Shown piece after piece: positions 1-8,007 of a DNA stretch of 64,000 nt. The notes under the pieces were generated by a model, which did no database searches, was not told the origin of the DNA, and saw only the letters and a program-made list of their open reading frames with translations. A program made the position numbers and the translations under genes. Position 1 is the first letter of the stretch; each line of letters begins with the position of its first letter. Source of the stretch: Gemmiger gallinarum. GTDB taxonomy: Bacteria > Bacillota > Clostridia > Oscillospirales > Ruminococcaceae. The stretch is from assembly GCF_014982805.1 (NCBI RefSeq), contig NZ_JADCKC010000002.1, positions 620,001-684,000 on the forward strand, given 5' to 3'.

Positions 1-1230
1 GTGGTGCTGATGGTCACCGCTTCCGGCTTTGCCCAGTATCTGGAGACCGCCTACGCCATGGGCCACCGGGACAGCGACTACAACATCACCGCCCGGCTGG
101 ACAGTTATGACCTGACCGCCGATATCACCGCCGCCCCCGGCTTTGCCACCCTGAACGACCCCGAGAACGCCCAGGCCGTCCGGGTGCGGGAGACGGTGCA
201 GTGGGGCGCCGCCAACCTGCCTGCCGACCACTTCAGCGAGCAGCAGCAGGAACTGAGCGCCCAGGCCGATGCCGCCAACGCCGCCTTTGGTCTGGCCCCC
301 ACCGTGGGCGCCGACGGCACTCTGGCCATGTCGCCGTACCTCATCGTCCTCTCCGACGAGGAGTACGCCGCCCTGACCGGGGCGGATGCCGTCTCCGACG
401 GGCAGACGCTGGACTGCCTGCTGGTCAACCGGTATCTCTACACCGGGTCGGAGGGCGGCTACACCGACGTGCGGGGGCAGACCAGTTTCCAGCCCGGGGA
501 CACCATCGACTGGGACTTCAACACCCTGCCCGTCACCCTGAACATCCAGTCGGTACTGGACGGGGACGACGTGCCCGAGGAACTGGTGCGCACCATCCCC
601 TCGGCCACCACCATCACCTTTGTGACGGGCCGCAGCGCTGCGGACGCAGTCTTTGCCCGCTTTACCGCCGAGACGGGGGGCTACTGCCGCCGAAACTTCA
701 CCTTTTCCTACCAGGCACAGGACCGGGATGCCCTCATGGACGAGCTGGGAGCCCTCTCCTTCGGTACCAATTATTATTCTGCCACCGACCTGACCGCCGA
801 GCTGGCCAGCCTCTCCTCCGCCATGACCCTGGTGCGGGTGGCGCTGTACGGCTTCACCGCCCTCATCGCTCTGGTGTGCGCTGCCAACATCGCCAACACA
901 GTGTCCAGCGGCATGGCCCTCCGCCGCCGGGAATCCGCCGTGCTGCGGTCGGTGGGCATGACGCCCCAAAGCCTGCGCCGCATGATCTTCTGGGAAAGCG
1001 GCATCTACGGCCTGAAAGCCCTGTGCTGGGGCCTGCCGGTGAGCGGGGTGCTGCTCTGGTTTGTCTGGCGCAAGCTGACCAACCTGTACGTGTTCCCCTT
1101 CTCTCTGCCCTGGGGGGTCGCGGTGCTGGCGGGGGCTGCCATGCTGATCCTCTGCCTGCTTTCCGCCTGGCCCGCCCTGGCCCGGGCAGGACGCACCGCC
1201 CCCGCCGCCGACCTGCAGCGGGAGGACTGA
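1..1230 (+). CDS. FtsX/MacB-type ABC transporter permease, 3' part
   Basis: Membrane subunit of an ABC transporter, cut by the window edge. The visible 409 residues begin at what looks like the end of a first membrane helix, followed by a roughly 260-residue extracytoplasmic domain. Three hydrophobic segments follow at about residues 277-301, 332-355 and 373-398, the usual layout of an FtsX/MacB permease. The loop after the first of these (ALRRRESAVLRSVGMT) is the typical FtsX-family cytoplasmic coupling motif. The partner ATPase is not in the window and probably lies upstream. The GTG at position 1 is unlikely to be the true start. A terminator follows, so it is not obviously in an operon with the LytTR/GHKL pair downstream. 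Such permeases often export or sense antimicrobial peptides, but no substrate can be read here. Confidence 0.88.
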   Translation: MVLMVTASGFAQYLETAYAMGHRDSDYNITARLDSYDLTADITAAPGFATLNDPENAQAVRVRETVQWGAANLPADHFSEQQQELSAQADAANAAFGLAPTVGADGTLAMSPYLIVLSDEEYAALTGADAVSDGQTLDCLLVNRYLYTGSEGGYTDVRGQTSFQPGDTIDWDFNTLPVTLNIQSVLDGDDVPEELVRTIPSATTITFVTGRSAADAVFARFTAETGGYCRRNFTFSYQAQDRDALMDELGALSFGTNYYSATDLTAELASLSSAMTLVRVALYGFTALIALVCAANIANTVSSGMALRRRESAVLRSVGMTPQSLRRMIFWESGIYGLKALCWGLPVSGVLLWFVWRKLTNLYVFPFSLPWGVAVLAGAAMLILCLLSAWPALARAGRTAPAADLQRED

Positions 1231-1284
1231 ATCCCTTTTTCCGTCCTTTTGTCAATGGGGCGGACCGGCGATCGTTTTTGACGG

Positions 1285-1327
1285 AAAACCGCACTTTCCT
1301 CCCGGGCGGGAGGGAGTGCGGTTTTTC
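1285..1327 (+). terminator. Rho-independent terminator after the FtsX permease
   Basis: Inverted repeat with arms AAAACCGCACT (1285-1295) and AGTGCGGTTTTT (1315-1326) around a GC-rich inner stem, ending in a T run. It lies 55 bases after the permease stop and separates it from the two-component genes. Confidence 0.85.
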
Positions 1328-1385
1328 ACAGTTTTCTCGCCGTTTGGGAGGGAACAGGGCTATTTATTCTTGGGGGAAAGTTTGG

Positions 1386-1391
1386 TATAAT
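1386..1391 (+). promoter_or_regulatory. -10 element for the LytTR/GHKL operon
   Basis: A perfect TATAAT lies 35 bases upstream of the TTG start, in an AT-rich stretch after the terminator. No convincing -35 is seen, which could mean activator dependence (inference). Confidence 0.6.
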
Positions 1392-1425
1392 AGGGGTAAC
1401 TTGTCGGGAAGGAGAGTGCCCCCTT

Positions 1426-2130
1426 TTGCACGTTGCCATTGTAGAGGACGATCTGGAGTATCGCAGCCAGATGGAAGAATTCATCCACCGTTACGGGGAG
1501 GAGCACGGTCTGCCCTTTGAGGTGGAAAGCTTTTCCGACGGCAGTCAGATCGTGGAACGGGACGCCTCCCGCTTTGACATCATTCTGCTGGACATCGAGA
1601 TGCCCGGCATGAACGGCATGGAGGCCGCCCACAAGCTGCGCGCCGCCGACGCCGACGTGGTGCTGGTATTTGTGACCAACATGGCCCAGTATGCCATCCG
1701 CGGCTACGAGGTGGGGGCACTGGATTTTGTGCTCAAGCCCATCAACTACTACACCTTCAGCGTGCGGTTTGAACGGGCCATTCACCGGGCCCAGAAACGG
1801 GAGAGCGGTCAGGTGCTGCTCAACCTGCCCGACGCCGTCAAGCGCATCTCCACCCGGGAGATCTATTATGTGGAGGTGCAGAACCGCATGCTCCACTACC
1901 ACACCGAGGAAGGGGAGTTTGTGCTGCGGGGCACCATGCAGCAGGCGGAGCAGCAGCTGGAACGCTATCACTTTGTCCGCTGCAACCACTGGTATCTGGT
2001 CAACCTGCGCCATGTCACCGAGGTCCGCCGGGACACCGTCATTGTGGCGGGGCAGGAGCTGGAGATCAGCCGCCGCAACCGCACCGCCTTCCTCACCGCT
2101 CTCACCAATTATGTGGGGGGCGACCGATGA
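1426..2130 (+). CDS. LytTR-family response regulator (TTG start)
   Basis: Cytoplasmic response regulator of the AgrA/LytR/VirR type, 234 residues. The receiver domain spans about 1-120, with acidic pocket E7-D8-D9, phospho-acceptor D56 (ILLDIEMPG) and K near 107 (LDFVLKPI). A LytTR DNA-binding domain follows at about 135-230 (typical ISTREIYYVEVQNR and FVRCNHWYLVNL segments). The start is TTG, chosen because GGAAGGAG lies about 10 bases upstream and the first codons form the expected beta strand (HVAIVEDD). It overlaps the kinase gene by 4 bases (ATGA), so the two are translationally coupled. Such regulators often control bacteriocin, quorum-sensing or cell-envelope genes. No signal peptide precursor gene is visible beside it. 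Confidence 0.93.
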   Translation: MHVAIVEDDLEYRSQMEEFIHRYGEEHGLPFEVESFSDGSQIVERDASRFDIILLDIEMPGMNGMEAAHKLRAADADVVLVFVTNMAQYAIRGYEVGALDFVLKPINYYTFSVRFERAIHRAQKRESGQVLLNLPDAVKRISTREIYYVEVQNRMLHYHTEEGEFVLRGTMQQAEQQLERYHFVRCNHWYLVNLRHVTEVRRDTVIVAGQELEISRRNRTAFLTALTNYVGGDR

Positions 2131-3416
2131 CGCAGTTTTTCTCCTGGGCATGGGTTTTCTGGCGGGAAGCCGGGCTGTGGTTTGCCGCCCTCATCTTTCT
2201 GTGGCCGCTGCGCCGACGCCAAAACTTCCGCCTGCGCCTGACTCTGGGCATTGCAGGCGGACTTTTGCTGCATCTGGCGGTGGGGCTTCTGCCCACTGTC
2301 TCGGGCAGCGGGCTGTGGCTGTCCTTTCTTGTCAGCTTTTTACTGGTCACCGCCTTTTTTGCCCTGTGTGCCGATATTTCCCGCCGTGCCGTGGTCTACT
2401 GCGCGGTGTGGACCATGGTACTGTACCATCTCAGCTGTTCCCTGGGGCTGTCCCTGGCCCGGGGGCTGGAGCAGTTCCCTTCTGCCGGGGCCATCTGCGG
2501 GGCCGCAGCGGTGGCGGTGCTGTACACGACCACCGCCCTTACCCTGGCCCGCTGGATGCCTGTCAAGGGCACCTACCAGATCGGACCCCGCCAACTCAGC
2601 CTGTCCCTGGTTCTGCTGCTGCTCATCCTGCTGCTGGTGCAGTTTTCCTTCTCCTTCTGGTACGGAGAGGAGCAGCCGGCCCTCTGGCTGTTCCCGCTTT
2701 TGATCGAGTTCTACTGCGCCACCCTGCTCTATCTCCAGCATGAGCTGTTCAAAAAGAGCTACATCCGGCAGGAGCTGGATACCCTCAACCAGCTGTGGAT
2801 GCAGCAGAAGGCCCAGTATTCCGTCGCCCGCAAGAACATCCTGCTCATCAACCGCAAGTGCCATGCGCTCAAGCATCAGATCCGCGCCATGCGGGCCATG
2901 GTGGGGGATGAAAAGGTCATCTACCTGAAAGAGCTGGAAAAATCCGTCCGCATCTACGACGCCATCGCCAAGACCGGCAACGAGGTCCTGGACACCGTCC
3001 TGACCGAGAAAAGCCTCTACTGCGAGGCCAACCAGATCCAGTCCCACTGCATCGCCGACGGCAGCCTGCTGGATTTCATTGACCCGGTGGACCTGTACAC
3101 CATCTTTGCCAACGCCATGGACAACGCCATTGAGCATGTCCAGACCTTTCAGGACCCCGAAAAGCGCATCATCGACGTGCTGGTCTACGCCGAGAACAAG
3201 CTCATCGCTATCCAGATCAGCAATCCCCTGTCGGGAGAGCTGAGCTTCGGCGCCGACGGGCTGCCCCTCTCCACCAAGGCTTCCGCCGACGGCTGCCATG
3301 GCTTCGGCCTCAAGAGCATCCGCCACGCGGTGGAAAAATACAACGGCTTCCTCACCGTCAAGGTGGAGGACGGCTGCTTCCATCTGCGGATCCTGCTGCC
3401 CATGCGCACCGCCTGA
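2127..3416 (+). CDS. GHKL-type sensor histidine kinase (AgrC-like)
   Basis: Membrane histidine kinase paired with the LytTR regulator, 429 residues. The first 200 or so residues hold about six hydrophobic segments with no sizeable extracellular domain, as in AgrC-type HPK10 kinases. A coiled region follows, then a phospho-acceptor segment (CHALKHQIRAM). The C-terminal ATPase has an N-box (NAMDNAIEHV) and a G-box (GHGFGLKSIRHAV ending around residue 400), without the classical HisKA domain. The ligand is unknown. AgrC relatives sense cyclic peptides, but no AgrB/AgrD-like genes are present here. The gene ends just before a strong bidirectional hairpin. Confidence 0.92.
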   Translation: MTQFFSWAWVFWREAGLWFAALIFLWPLRRRQNFRLRLTLGIAGGLLLHLAVGLLPTVSGSGLWLSFLVSFLLVTAFFALCADISRRAVVYCAVWTMVLYHLSCSLGLSLARGLEQFPSAGAICGAAAVAVLYTTTALTLARWMPVKGTYQIGPRQLSLSLVLLLLILLLVQFSFSFWYGEEQPALWLFPLLIEFYCATLLYLQHELFKKSYIRQELDTLNQLWMQQKAQYSVARKNILLINRKCHALKHQIRAMRAMVGDEKVIYLKELEKSVRIYDAIAKTGNEVLDTVLTEKSLYCEANQIQSHCIADGSLLDFIDPVDLYTIFANAMDNAIEHVQTFQDPEKRIIDVLVYAENKLIAIQISNPLSGELSFGADGLPLSTKASADGCHGFGLKSIRHAVEKYNGFLTVKVEDGCFHLRILLPMRTA

Positions 3417-3437
3417 ACCGAATCCTGCCTGTACAAC

Positions 3438-3475
3438 AAAAAGGGCTGTCACCCTGCGGGGTGACAGCCCTTTTG
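3438..3475. terminator. Bidirectional terminator between convergent units
   Basis: Perfect hairpin with arms AAAAGGGCTGTCACCC and GGGTGACAGCCCTTTT around a short loop. The A and T runs on the two sides let it serve both the kinase on the plus strand and the ABC exporter on the minus strand. Confidence 0.85.
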
Positions 3476-3502
3476 CTGTGTGATTCGGTTTTGCCCAGGG
3501 GA

Positions 3503-5413
3503 TCAATCCAGTTCCAGCGCACCGGTGTACAGCTGATAGTAGGTGCCCTTGAGCTTGATGAGGTCTTCGTGGGTGCCGCGCTCGATGATGCGGCCATGGT
3601 CCAGCACCATGATGGCGTCGGCGTTCTGCACGGTGGACAGACGGTGGGCGATGACAAAGGTGGTACGCCCGGTCATCAGTGCATCCATACCCCGCTGCAC
3701 AATGGCCTCGGTGTGGGTGTCGATGGAGGAGGTCGCCTCGTCCATGATCATGACCGGCGGGTCGGCCACGGCCGCCCGGGCGATGGCCAGCAGCTGACGC
3801 TGGCCCTGGCTCAGGTTGGCGCCGTTGCCGGTGAGCATGGTGTTGTAGCCTTCCGGCAGACGGCGGATAAAGTCGTCGGCGCCGGCCAGCTGGGCTGCGG
3901 CGATGCATTCCTCGTCATGGGCATCCAGGTTGCCGTAGCGGATGTTCTCCATGACGGTGCCGGTGAACAGGTTGGTGTCCTGCAGCACGATGCCCAGGGA
4001 ATGGCGCAGGTCGGCCTTCTTGATCTTGTTGATGTTGATGCCGTCGTAGCGGATCTTGCCGTCGGCAATGTCGTAGAAGCGGTTGATCAGGTTGGTGATG
4101 GTGGTCTTGCCAGCGCCGGTAGAGCCCACAAAGGCTACCTTCTGGCCCGGCTTGGCGTACAGCGAGACGTTGTACAGCACCGTCTTGCCCGGCACGTAGG
4201 CAAAGTCCACATCGTAGAAGCGGACATCGCCCTGCAGGCGGGTGTAGGTGACGGTACCGTCATGATGGGGATGTTTCCATGCCCAGACGTTGGTGCGCTC
4301 GGGGTATTCCTCCAGCGTGCCGTCCTCTTTTTCCCGGGCGTTGACCAGGGTGACGTAGCCGTCGTCGGTCTCGACCTCCTCATCCAGGAGCTCGAAGATG
4401 CGGTGGGCGCCTGCCAGGCCCATGACCACCATGTTGACCTGGTTGGAGACCTGGCCGATGGCGCCGGCAAACTGCTTGGTCATGTTCAGGAAGGGCACCA
4501 CGATGCTGATGCTCAGGGCCATGCCGGAGATGCTCACGTTGGGAGCGCCGTACAGCAGCAGGGTGCCGCCCACCAGGGCCACCACAACGTACATGACGTT
4601 GCCCAGGTTGGCCAGCAGGGGCATGAGGATGTTGGCGTAGCGGTTGGCCTTCTCGCTGTTTTCAAACAGTTCGTCGTTGACCTTGTCGAAGTCGTGCTTG
4701 GCGCCTTCCTCGTGGCAGAAGACCTTGACCACCTTTTGGCCGTTCATCATTTCCTCCATGAAGCCCTCGGTCTTGGCGATGGTCACCTGCTGCTGCAGGA
4801 AGTAGCGGGAGGAATGGCCGCTGACGTACCGGGCGGTGAAGAACATGATGATGACGCCGCAGGTCACCACCAGGGCCAGCCAGATGCTGTAATACATCAT
4901 GATGCAGAAGACGCTGATGAGCGTGACGCAGGAGATGGTCAGCTGGGGCAGGCTCTGGCTGATGAGCTGGCGCAGGGTATCGATATCATTGGTGTAGAAA
5001 CTCATGATATCGCCGTGGTTGTGGGTATCGAAGTAGCGGATGGGCAGGTCCTGCATGTGGTCAAACATCTTTTCACGAAGTTTGGCCAGGGTGCCCTGGG
5101 TGATGATGGCCATGAACTGGGTGTAGAAGATGCCCGCGATCAGGCTGATCACATACATGGTGATCAGGATGGTCAGCAGGGTCAGGATGCGGCCGGAAGC
5201 CGCAGCCCAGTCGCCGGCCTGGTAGGTATCTTCCACAACGGCGATGACATTCTGCATGAACACCGACGGCATCGAGCTGACGATGGCGTTGATGAGGATG
5301 CAGGCCAGGGTGACCGGCATCAATACCGGATAGAAGGAAAACAGGGTACGGATCAGGCGGCCCATGACGCCCTTGGGGGCGCGCTTGCCGCGTCCGGTGG
5401 TGTTATTCGCCAT
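3503..5413 (-). CDS. Heterodimeric ABC exporter subunit (MdlB/BmrD-like)
   Basis: ABC half-transporter of 636 residues: a six-helix exporter domain (about 20-320) fused to a nucleotide-binding domain. The ATPase has Walker A GSTGAGKTT, signature LSQGQRQ, Walker B VMIMDEAT with the catalytic Glu present, and a switch His (VIAHRLST). A roughly 50-residue insertion rich in charged and aromatic residues lies between the two domains (near TNVWAWKHPHHDG). The start at 5413 is preferred over the longer ORF because GGGAGGTGAC sits 7 bases upstream. It overlaps the 3' end of the partner ABC gene. Together they form a BmrCD/MdlAB-type heterodimer, here with the catalytically competent site. The substrate is probably a drug or lipid-like molecule, inferred only from the family and the MarR neighbour. 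Confidence 0.94.
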   Translation of the reverse strand: MANNTTGRGKRAPKGVMGRLIRTLFSFYPVLMPVTLACILINAIVSSMPSVFMQNVIAVVEDTYQAGDWAAASGRILTLLTILITMYVISLIAGIFYTQFMAIITQGTLAKLREKMFDHMQDLPIRYFDTHNHGDIMSFYTNDIDTLRQLISQSLPQLTISCVTLISVFCIMMYYSIWLALVVTCGVIIMFFTARYVSGHSSRYFLQQQVTIAKTEGFMEEMMNGQKVVKVFCHEEGAKHDFDKVNDELFENSEKANRYANILMPLLANLGNVMYVVVALVGGTLLLYGAPNVSISGMALSISIVVPFLNMTKQFAGAIGQVSNQVNMVVMGLAGAHRIFELLDEEVETDDGYVTLVNAREKEDGTLEEYPERTNVWAWKHPHHDGTVTYTRLQGDVRFYDVDFAYVPGKTVLYNVSLYAKPGQKVAFVGSTGAGKTTITNLINRFYDIADGKIRYDGININKIKKADLRHSLGIVLQDTNLFTGTVMENIRYGNLDAHDEECIAAAQLAGADDFIRRLPEGYNTMLTGNGANLSQGQRQLLAIARAAVADPPVMIMDEATSSIDTHTEAIVQRGMDALMTGRTTFVIAHRLSTVQNADAIMVLDHGRIIERGTHEDLIKLKGTYYQLYTGALELD

Positions 5414-7154
5414 CCTTGTCACCTCCCGCTCTGTTCTGGGTCTCATAGGTTTCACGATAGACCTTGCTGGTCTTCATCAGCTCGTCGTGGGTGCCGATGT
5501 CGGCAATGCGGCCGCCGGCCATGACGATGATGCGGTCGGCATCCTGCACGCTGGCCACACGCTGAGCAATGATGATCTTGGTGGTCTCGGGGATAAATTC
5601 ACGGAAGCCCTTGCGGATCAGTGCATCGGTACGGGTATCCACGGCGCTGGTGGAGTCGTCCAGAATCAGGATCTTGGGCTTCTTCAGCAGAGCACGGGCA
5701 ATGCACAGACGCTGTTTCTGGCCGCCGGACACGTTGGTGCCGCCCTGCTCGATCCAGGTGTCGTACTTGTCGGGGAACTGCTGGATGAACTCGTCGGCCT
5801 GGGACAGACGGCAGGCCTCCTCCATCTCAGCGTCGGTGGCGTTGGGGTTGCCCCAGCGCAGATTGTCCTTGATGGTACCGGAGAACAGCACGTTCTTCTG
5901 CAGCACCACAGCCACCTGATTGCGCAGCGTCTCCAGGTCGTACTTGCGCACGTCGATGCCGCCCACCTTGACGGAGCCTTCGGTCACGTCGTACAGGCGG
6001 GGGATCAGCTGGATCAGCGTGGTCTTGGAGGAGCCGGTGCCGCCCAGAATGCCGATGACCTCGCCCGACTTGATGTGCAGGTTGATGTCGGACAGAGCAA
6101 AGCGGTCAGCCTTCTTGGAATACTTGAAGCTGACGTTGTCGAAGTCGATGGAGCCGTCGGCCACCTCGGTGAGGGCGTTCTGCTCGGGGCTGTGGAGGGT
6201 GCTCTTTTCAGACAGCACCTCGACGATACGCTCGGCAGACTCCTGGGCCATGGTGATCATGACAAAGACCATGGACAGCATCATCAGGCTCATGAGGATC
6301 TGGAAGCTGTAGGTCAGCATGGAGGACATCTGGCCCACGTTCAGGTCCATGCCCTTGCTGGTGATGACGGCGTAGGAGCCGTAGCTCATGACAAAGACCA
6401 TGCCCGCATAGACGCAGAACTGCATCATGGGGGAGTTGATGGCCATAATGCGCTCGGCCTTGGTAAAGTCCTTCTGGACATCCTCGGCAGCGCGGCCGAA
6501 CTTCTTCTTTTCGTAGTCCTCACGGACGTAGGACTTGACCACGCGCATGGCCTGGACGTTTTCCTGCACCGAGTCGTTGAGGGCATCGTACTTGCGGAAG
6601 ACGCTGCGGAACAGCGGGGTGGCCGCCCGGATGACCAGGAAGAGGCCCACGCTCAGCAGGGGGATGGTGATCAGGAAGATGACCGCCAGGCGTCCGCCCA
6701 TGACAAAGCCCATGATGAAGGAGAAGATCAGCATGAGGGGGCAGCGGATGGCCACACGAATGATCATCATGAACGCCATCTGGACGTTGGTGATGTCGGT
6801 GGTCAGACGGGTGACCAGGCTGGACACCGAGAACTTGTCGATGTTCTCAAAGGAATAATCCTGGATATGGTAGAACATATCCTTGCGCAGGTTGCGCGCG
6901 AAGCCGGCGGAAGCCCGGGCGCAGGTGGCGCCTGCCGCACCGCCAAAGATCAGCGAGACCACTGCCATGATAATCAGGGCCACGCCGTACTGGGCAATGA
7001 CGCCCATGGAGCAGCCGGCCTGCATCTCGTTGACCAGGTTGGCGATCACGAAGGGGATCGCACATTCCATGATGACCTCCACCGTTACCAGCAGAGGCGT
7101 CAGGATGGCTGCTTTTTTGTACTCGCGAATGCTGCGAGCCAAAGTTTTTATCAT
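5403..7154 (-). CDS. Heterodimeric ABC exporter subunit (MdlA/BmrC-like)
   Basis: Partner ABC half-transporter, 583 residues, with an exporter membrane domain then an ATPase. Walker A is GGTGSSKTT, with Ser where Gly is usual before Lys. The signature is VSGGQKQR. Walker B is ILILDDSTSAVD, with Asp in place of the catalytic Glu. That asymmetry is the known pattern of heterodimeric exporters, where one site is degenerate. The start is placed at the second ATG (7154) because AGGAGG is 10 bases upstream of it, while the first in-frame ATG at 7163 sits only one base from that Shine-Dalgarno. It lies 101 bases after the MarR gene and overlaps the next ABC gene, so the three genes are probably one operon. 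Confidence 0.93.
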   Translation of the reverse strand: MIKTLARSIREYKKAAILTPLLVTVEVIMECAIPFVIANLVNEMQAGCSMGVIAQYGVALIIMAVVSLIFGGAAGATCARASAGFARNLRKDMFYHIQDYSFENIDKFSVSSLVTRLTTDITNVQMAFMMIIRVAIRCPLMLIFSFIMGFVMGGRLAVIFLITIPLLSVGLFLVIRAATPLFRSVFRKYDALNDSVQENVQAMRVVKSYVREDYEKKKFGRAAEDVQKDFTKAERIMAINSPMMQFCVYAGMVFVMSYGSYAVITSKGMDLNVGQMSSMLTYSFQILMSLMMLSMVFVMITMAQESAERIVEVLSEKSTLHSPEQNALTEVADGSIDFDNVSFKYSKKADRFALSDINLHIKSGEVIGILGGTGSSKTTLIQLIPRLYDVTEGSVKVGGIDVRKYDLETLRNQVAVVLQKNVLFSGTIKDNLRWGNPNATDAEMEEACRLSQADEFIQQFPDKYDTWIEQGGTNVSGGQKQRLCIARALLKKPKILILDDSTSAVDTRTDALIRKGFREFIPETTKIIIAQRVASVQDADRIIVMAGGRIADIGTHDELMKTSKVYRETYETQNRAGGDKDGE

Positions 7155-7255
7155 CTGTGACATTCCTCCTTTTTCCTCTTTACGCTGAACGCGCCGGCCG
7201 TTTGGTCAGTCAGCGCGTGCCGCTTTTTGTTCCGCCGCGAACATTTTTTCTGCGG

Positions 7256-7723
7256 TCAGAGCTGTGTGCAGGGATCGGTTTCGCCCCATTCGTCGAGGTT
7301 TTTCGACATTTGGGCCGCCACCTCCTTAAACAGCTGCAGCTGCCCGCTGGAGAGTCCCCGGGTCAGCAGGCGGTCGGTCTCCCGCAGGCAGGCCGCCACC
7401 TGGGCGTCCAGACAGACCGCCTTCTCGGTGGGAACGATCCGCTTGAGGCGGGCGTCGCTCTCCACGCTTTCCCGCAGGATAATCCCGTTTTTTTCCATTG
7501 TCTGCAGCAGTCCCGTGACTGTGGAACGGCTGAAGCCGAACACCGTCTCGATGTCCCGCTGAAACACCGGTCCCTCCTTGCTGTGTACCAATATATAATA
7601 GATCACCCGGCTCTGTACACCGGTGATCCCCAGGTCCTGAAAGGTCGCATCAAGACGTTTTCGGACCTTATGGGACAGCAGATTGATCCAGGCGCCGCAG
7701 TCTTTTTCCACGGGAGCCCTCAC
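7256..7723 (-). CDS. MarR-family transcriptional regulator
   Basis: DNA-binding repressor of about 155 residues with the MarR winged-helix fold: N-terminal dimerisation helix, the segment ITGVQSRVIYYILVHS, recognition region RDIETVFGFSRSTVTGLLQTM (about 77-97) and wing (KNGIILRES). It is the first gene of the ABC exporter operon. A sigma-A promoter lies 47 bases upstream with an inverted repeat over the expected transcription start, the usual arrangement for autorepression relieved by a ligand. The start is uncertain: GTG at 7723 with AAAGGG just upstream, or GTG at 7711 with GAGGG. Both leave the conserved domain intact. Confidence 0.9.
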   Translation of the reverse strand: MRAPVEKDCGAWINLLSHKVRKRLDATFQDLGITGVQSRVIYYILVHSKEGPVFQRDIETVFGFSRSTVTGLLQTMEKNGIILRESVESDARLKRIVPTEKAVCLDAQVAACLRETDRLLTRGLSSGQLQLFKEVAAQMSKNLDEWGETDPCTQL

Positions 7724-7752
7724 ACCCTTTCACACAGAAAGCAAAAATATTT

Positions 7753-7766
7753 GTTCGGAAGCGAAC
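7753..7766. promoter_or_regulatory. Probable MarR operator (inverted repeat)
   Basis: GTTCG-N4-CGAAC, immediately downstream of the -10 and within flanking AT-rich sequence. It would overlap the transcription start. The size and position fit a MarR-dimer site for autoregulation; binding by this protein is inferred. Confidence 0.6.
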
Positions 7767-7769
7767 GAT

Positions 7770-7798
7770 ATAATACCGCATTCCACCACCTTTGTCAA
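7770..7798 (-). promoter_or_regulatory. Sigma-A promoter of the marR-ABC operon
   Basis: On the minus strand, TTGACA (7793-7798) and TATTAT (7770-7775) are separated by exactly 17 bases. This near-consensus promoter implies strong expression when not repressed. Confidence 0.82.
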
Positions 7799-7912
7799 GA
7801 GCATTTCTCCCCAAAGTTGTGACAATTTTATGGAAAGCTCCACTCTCGCCCAAGCGTTCGGTCCTTTTGCGGCAATCCTTCTTTTTTTGTCTTTACTTCA
7901 GCAACAAAAAAA

Positions 7913-7949
7913 GCCGGGGCACAAAAGCGCAGTGCTCTTGTGCCCCGGC
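7913..7949 (-). terminator. Terminator of the glycan-utilisation operon
   Basis: Hairpin with arms GCCGGGGCACAA and TTGTGCCCCGGC, followed on the minus strand by a run of seven T. It lies about 60 bases beyond the symporter stop. Confidence 0.87.
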
Positions 7950-8007
7950 CCCGGCTTACAGCCGGACGGGTCCCGTATTCTCTTGGGAGTTTGCGGAAAC
8001 CGGAGGA

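Noticed and set aside
2340-3908. 522-residue minus-strand ORF across the kinase gene
   Set aside because: Antisense to the GHKL kinase and the ABC exporter end; low-complexity Gly/Val/His composition typical of GC-rich shadow frames, and no ribosome site.
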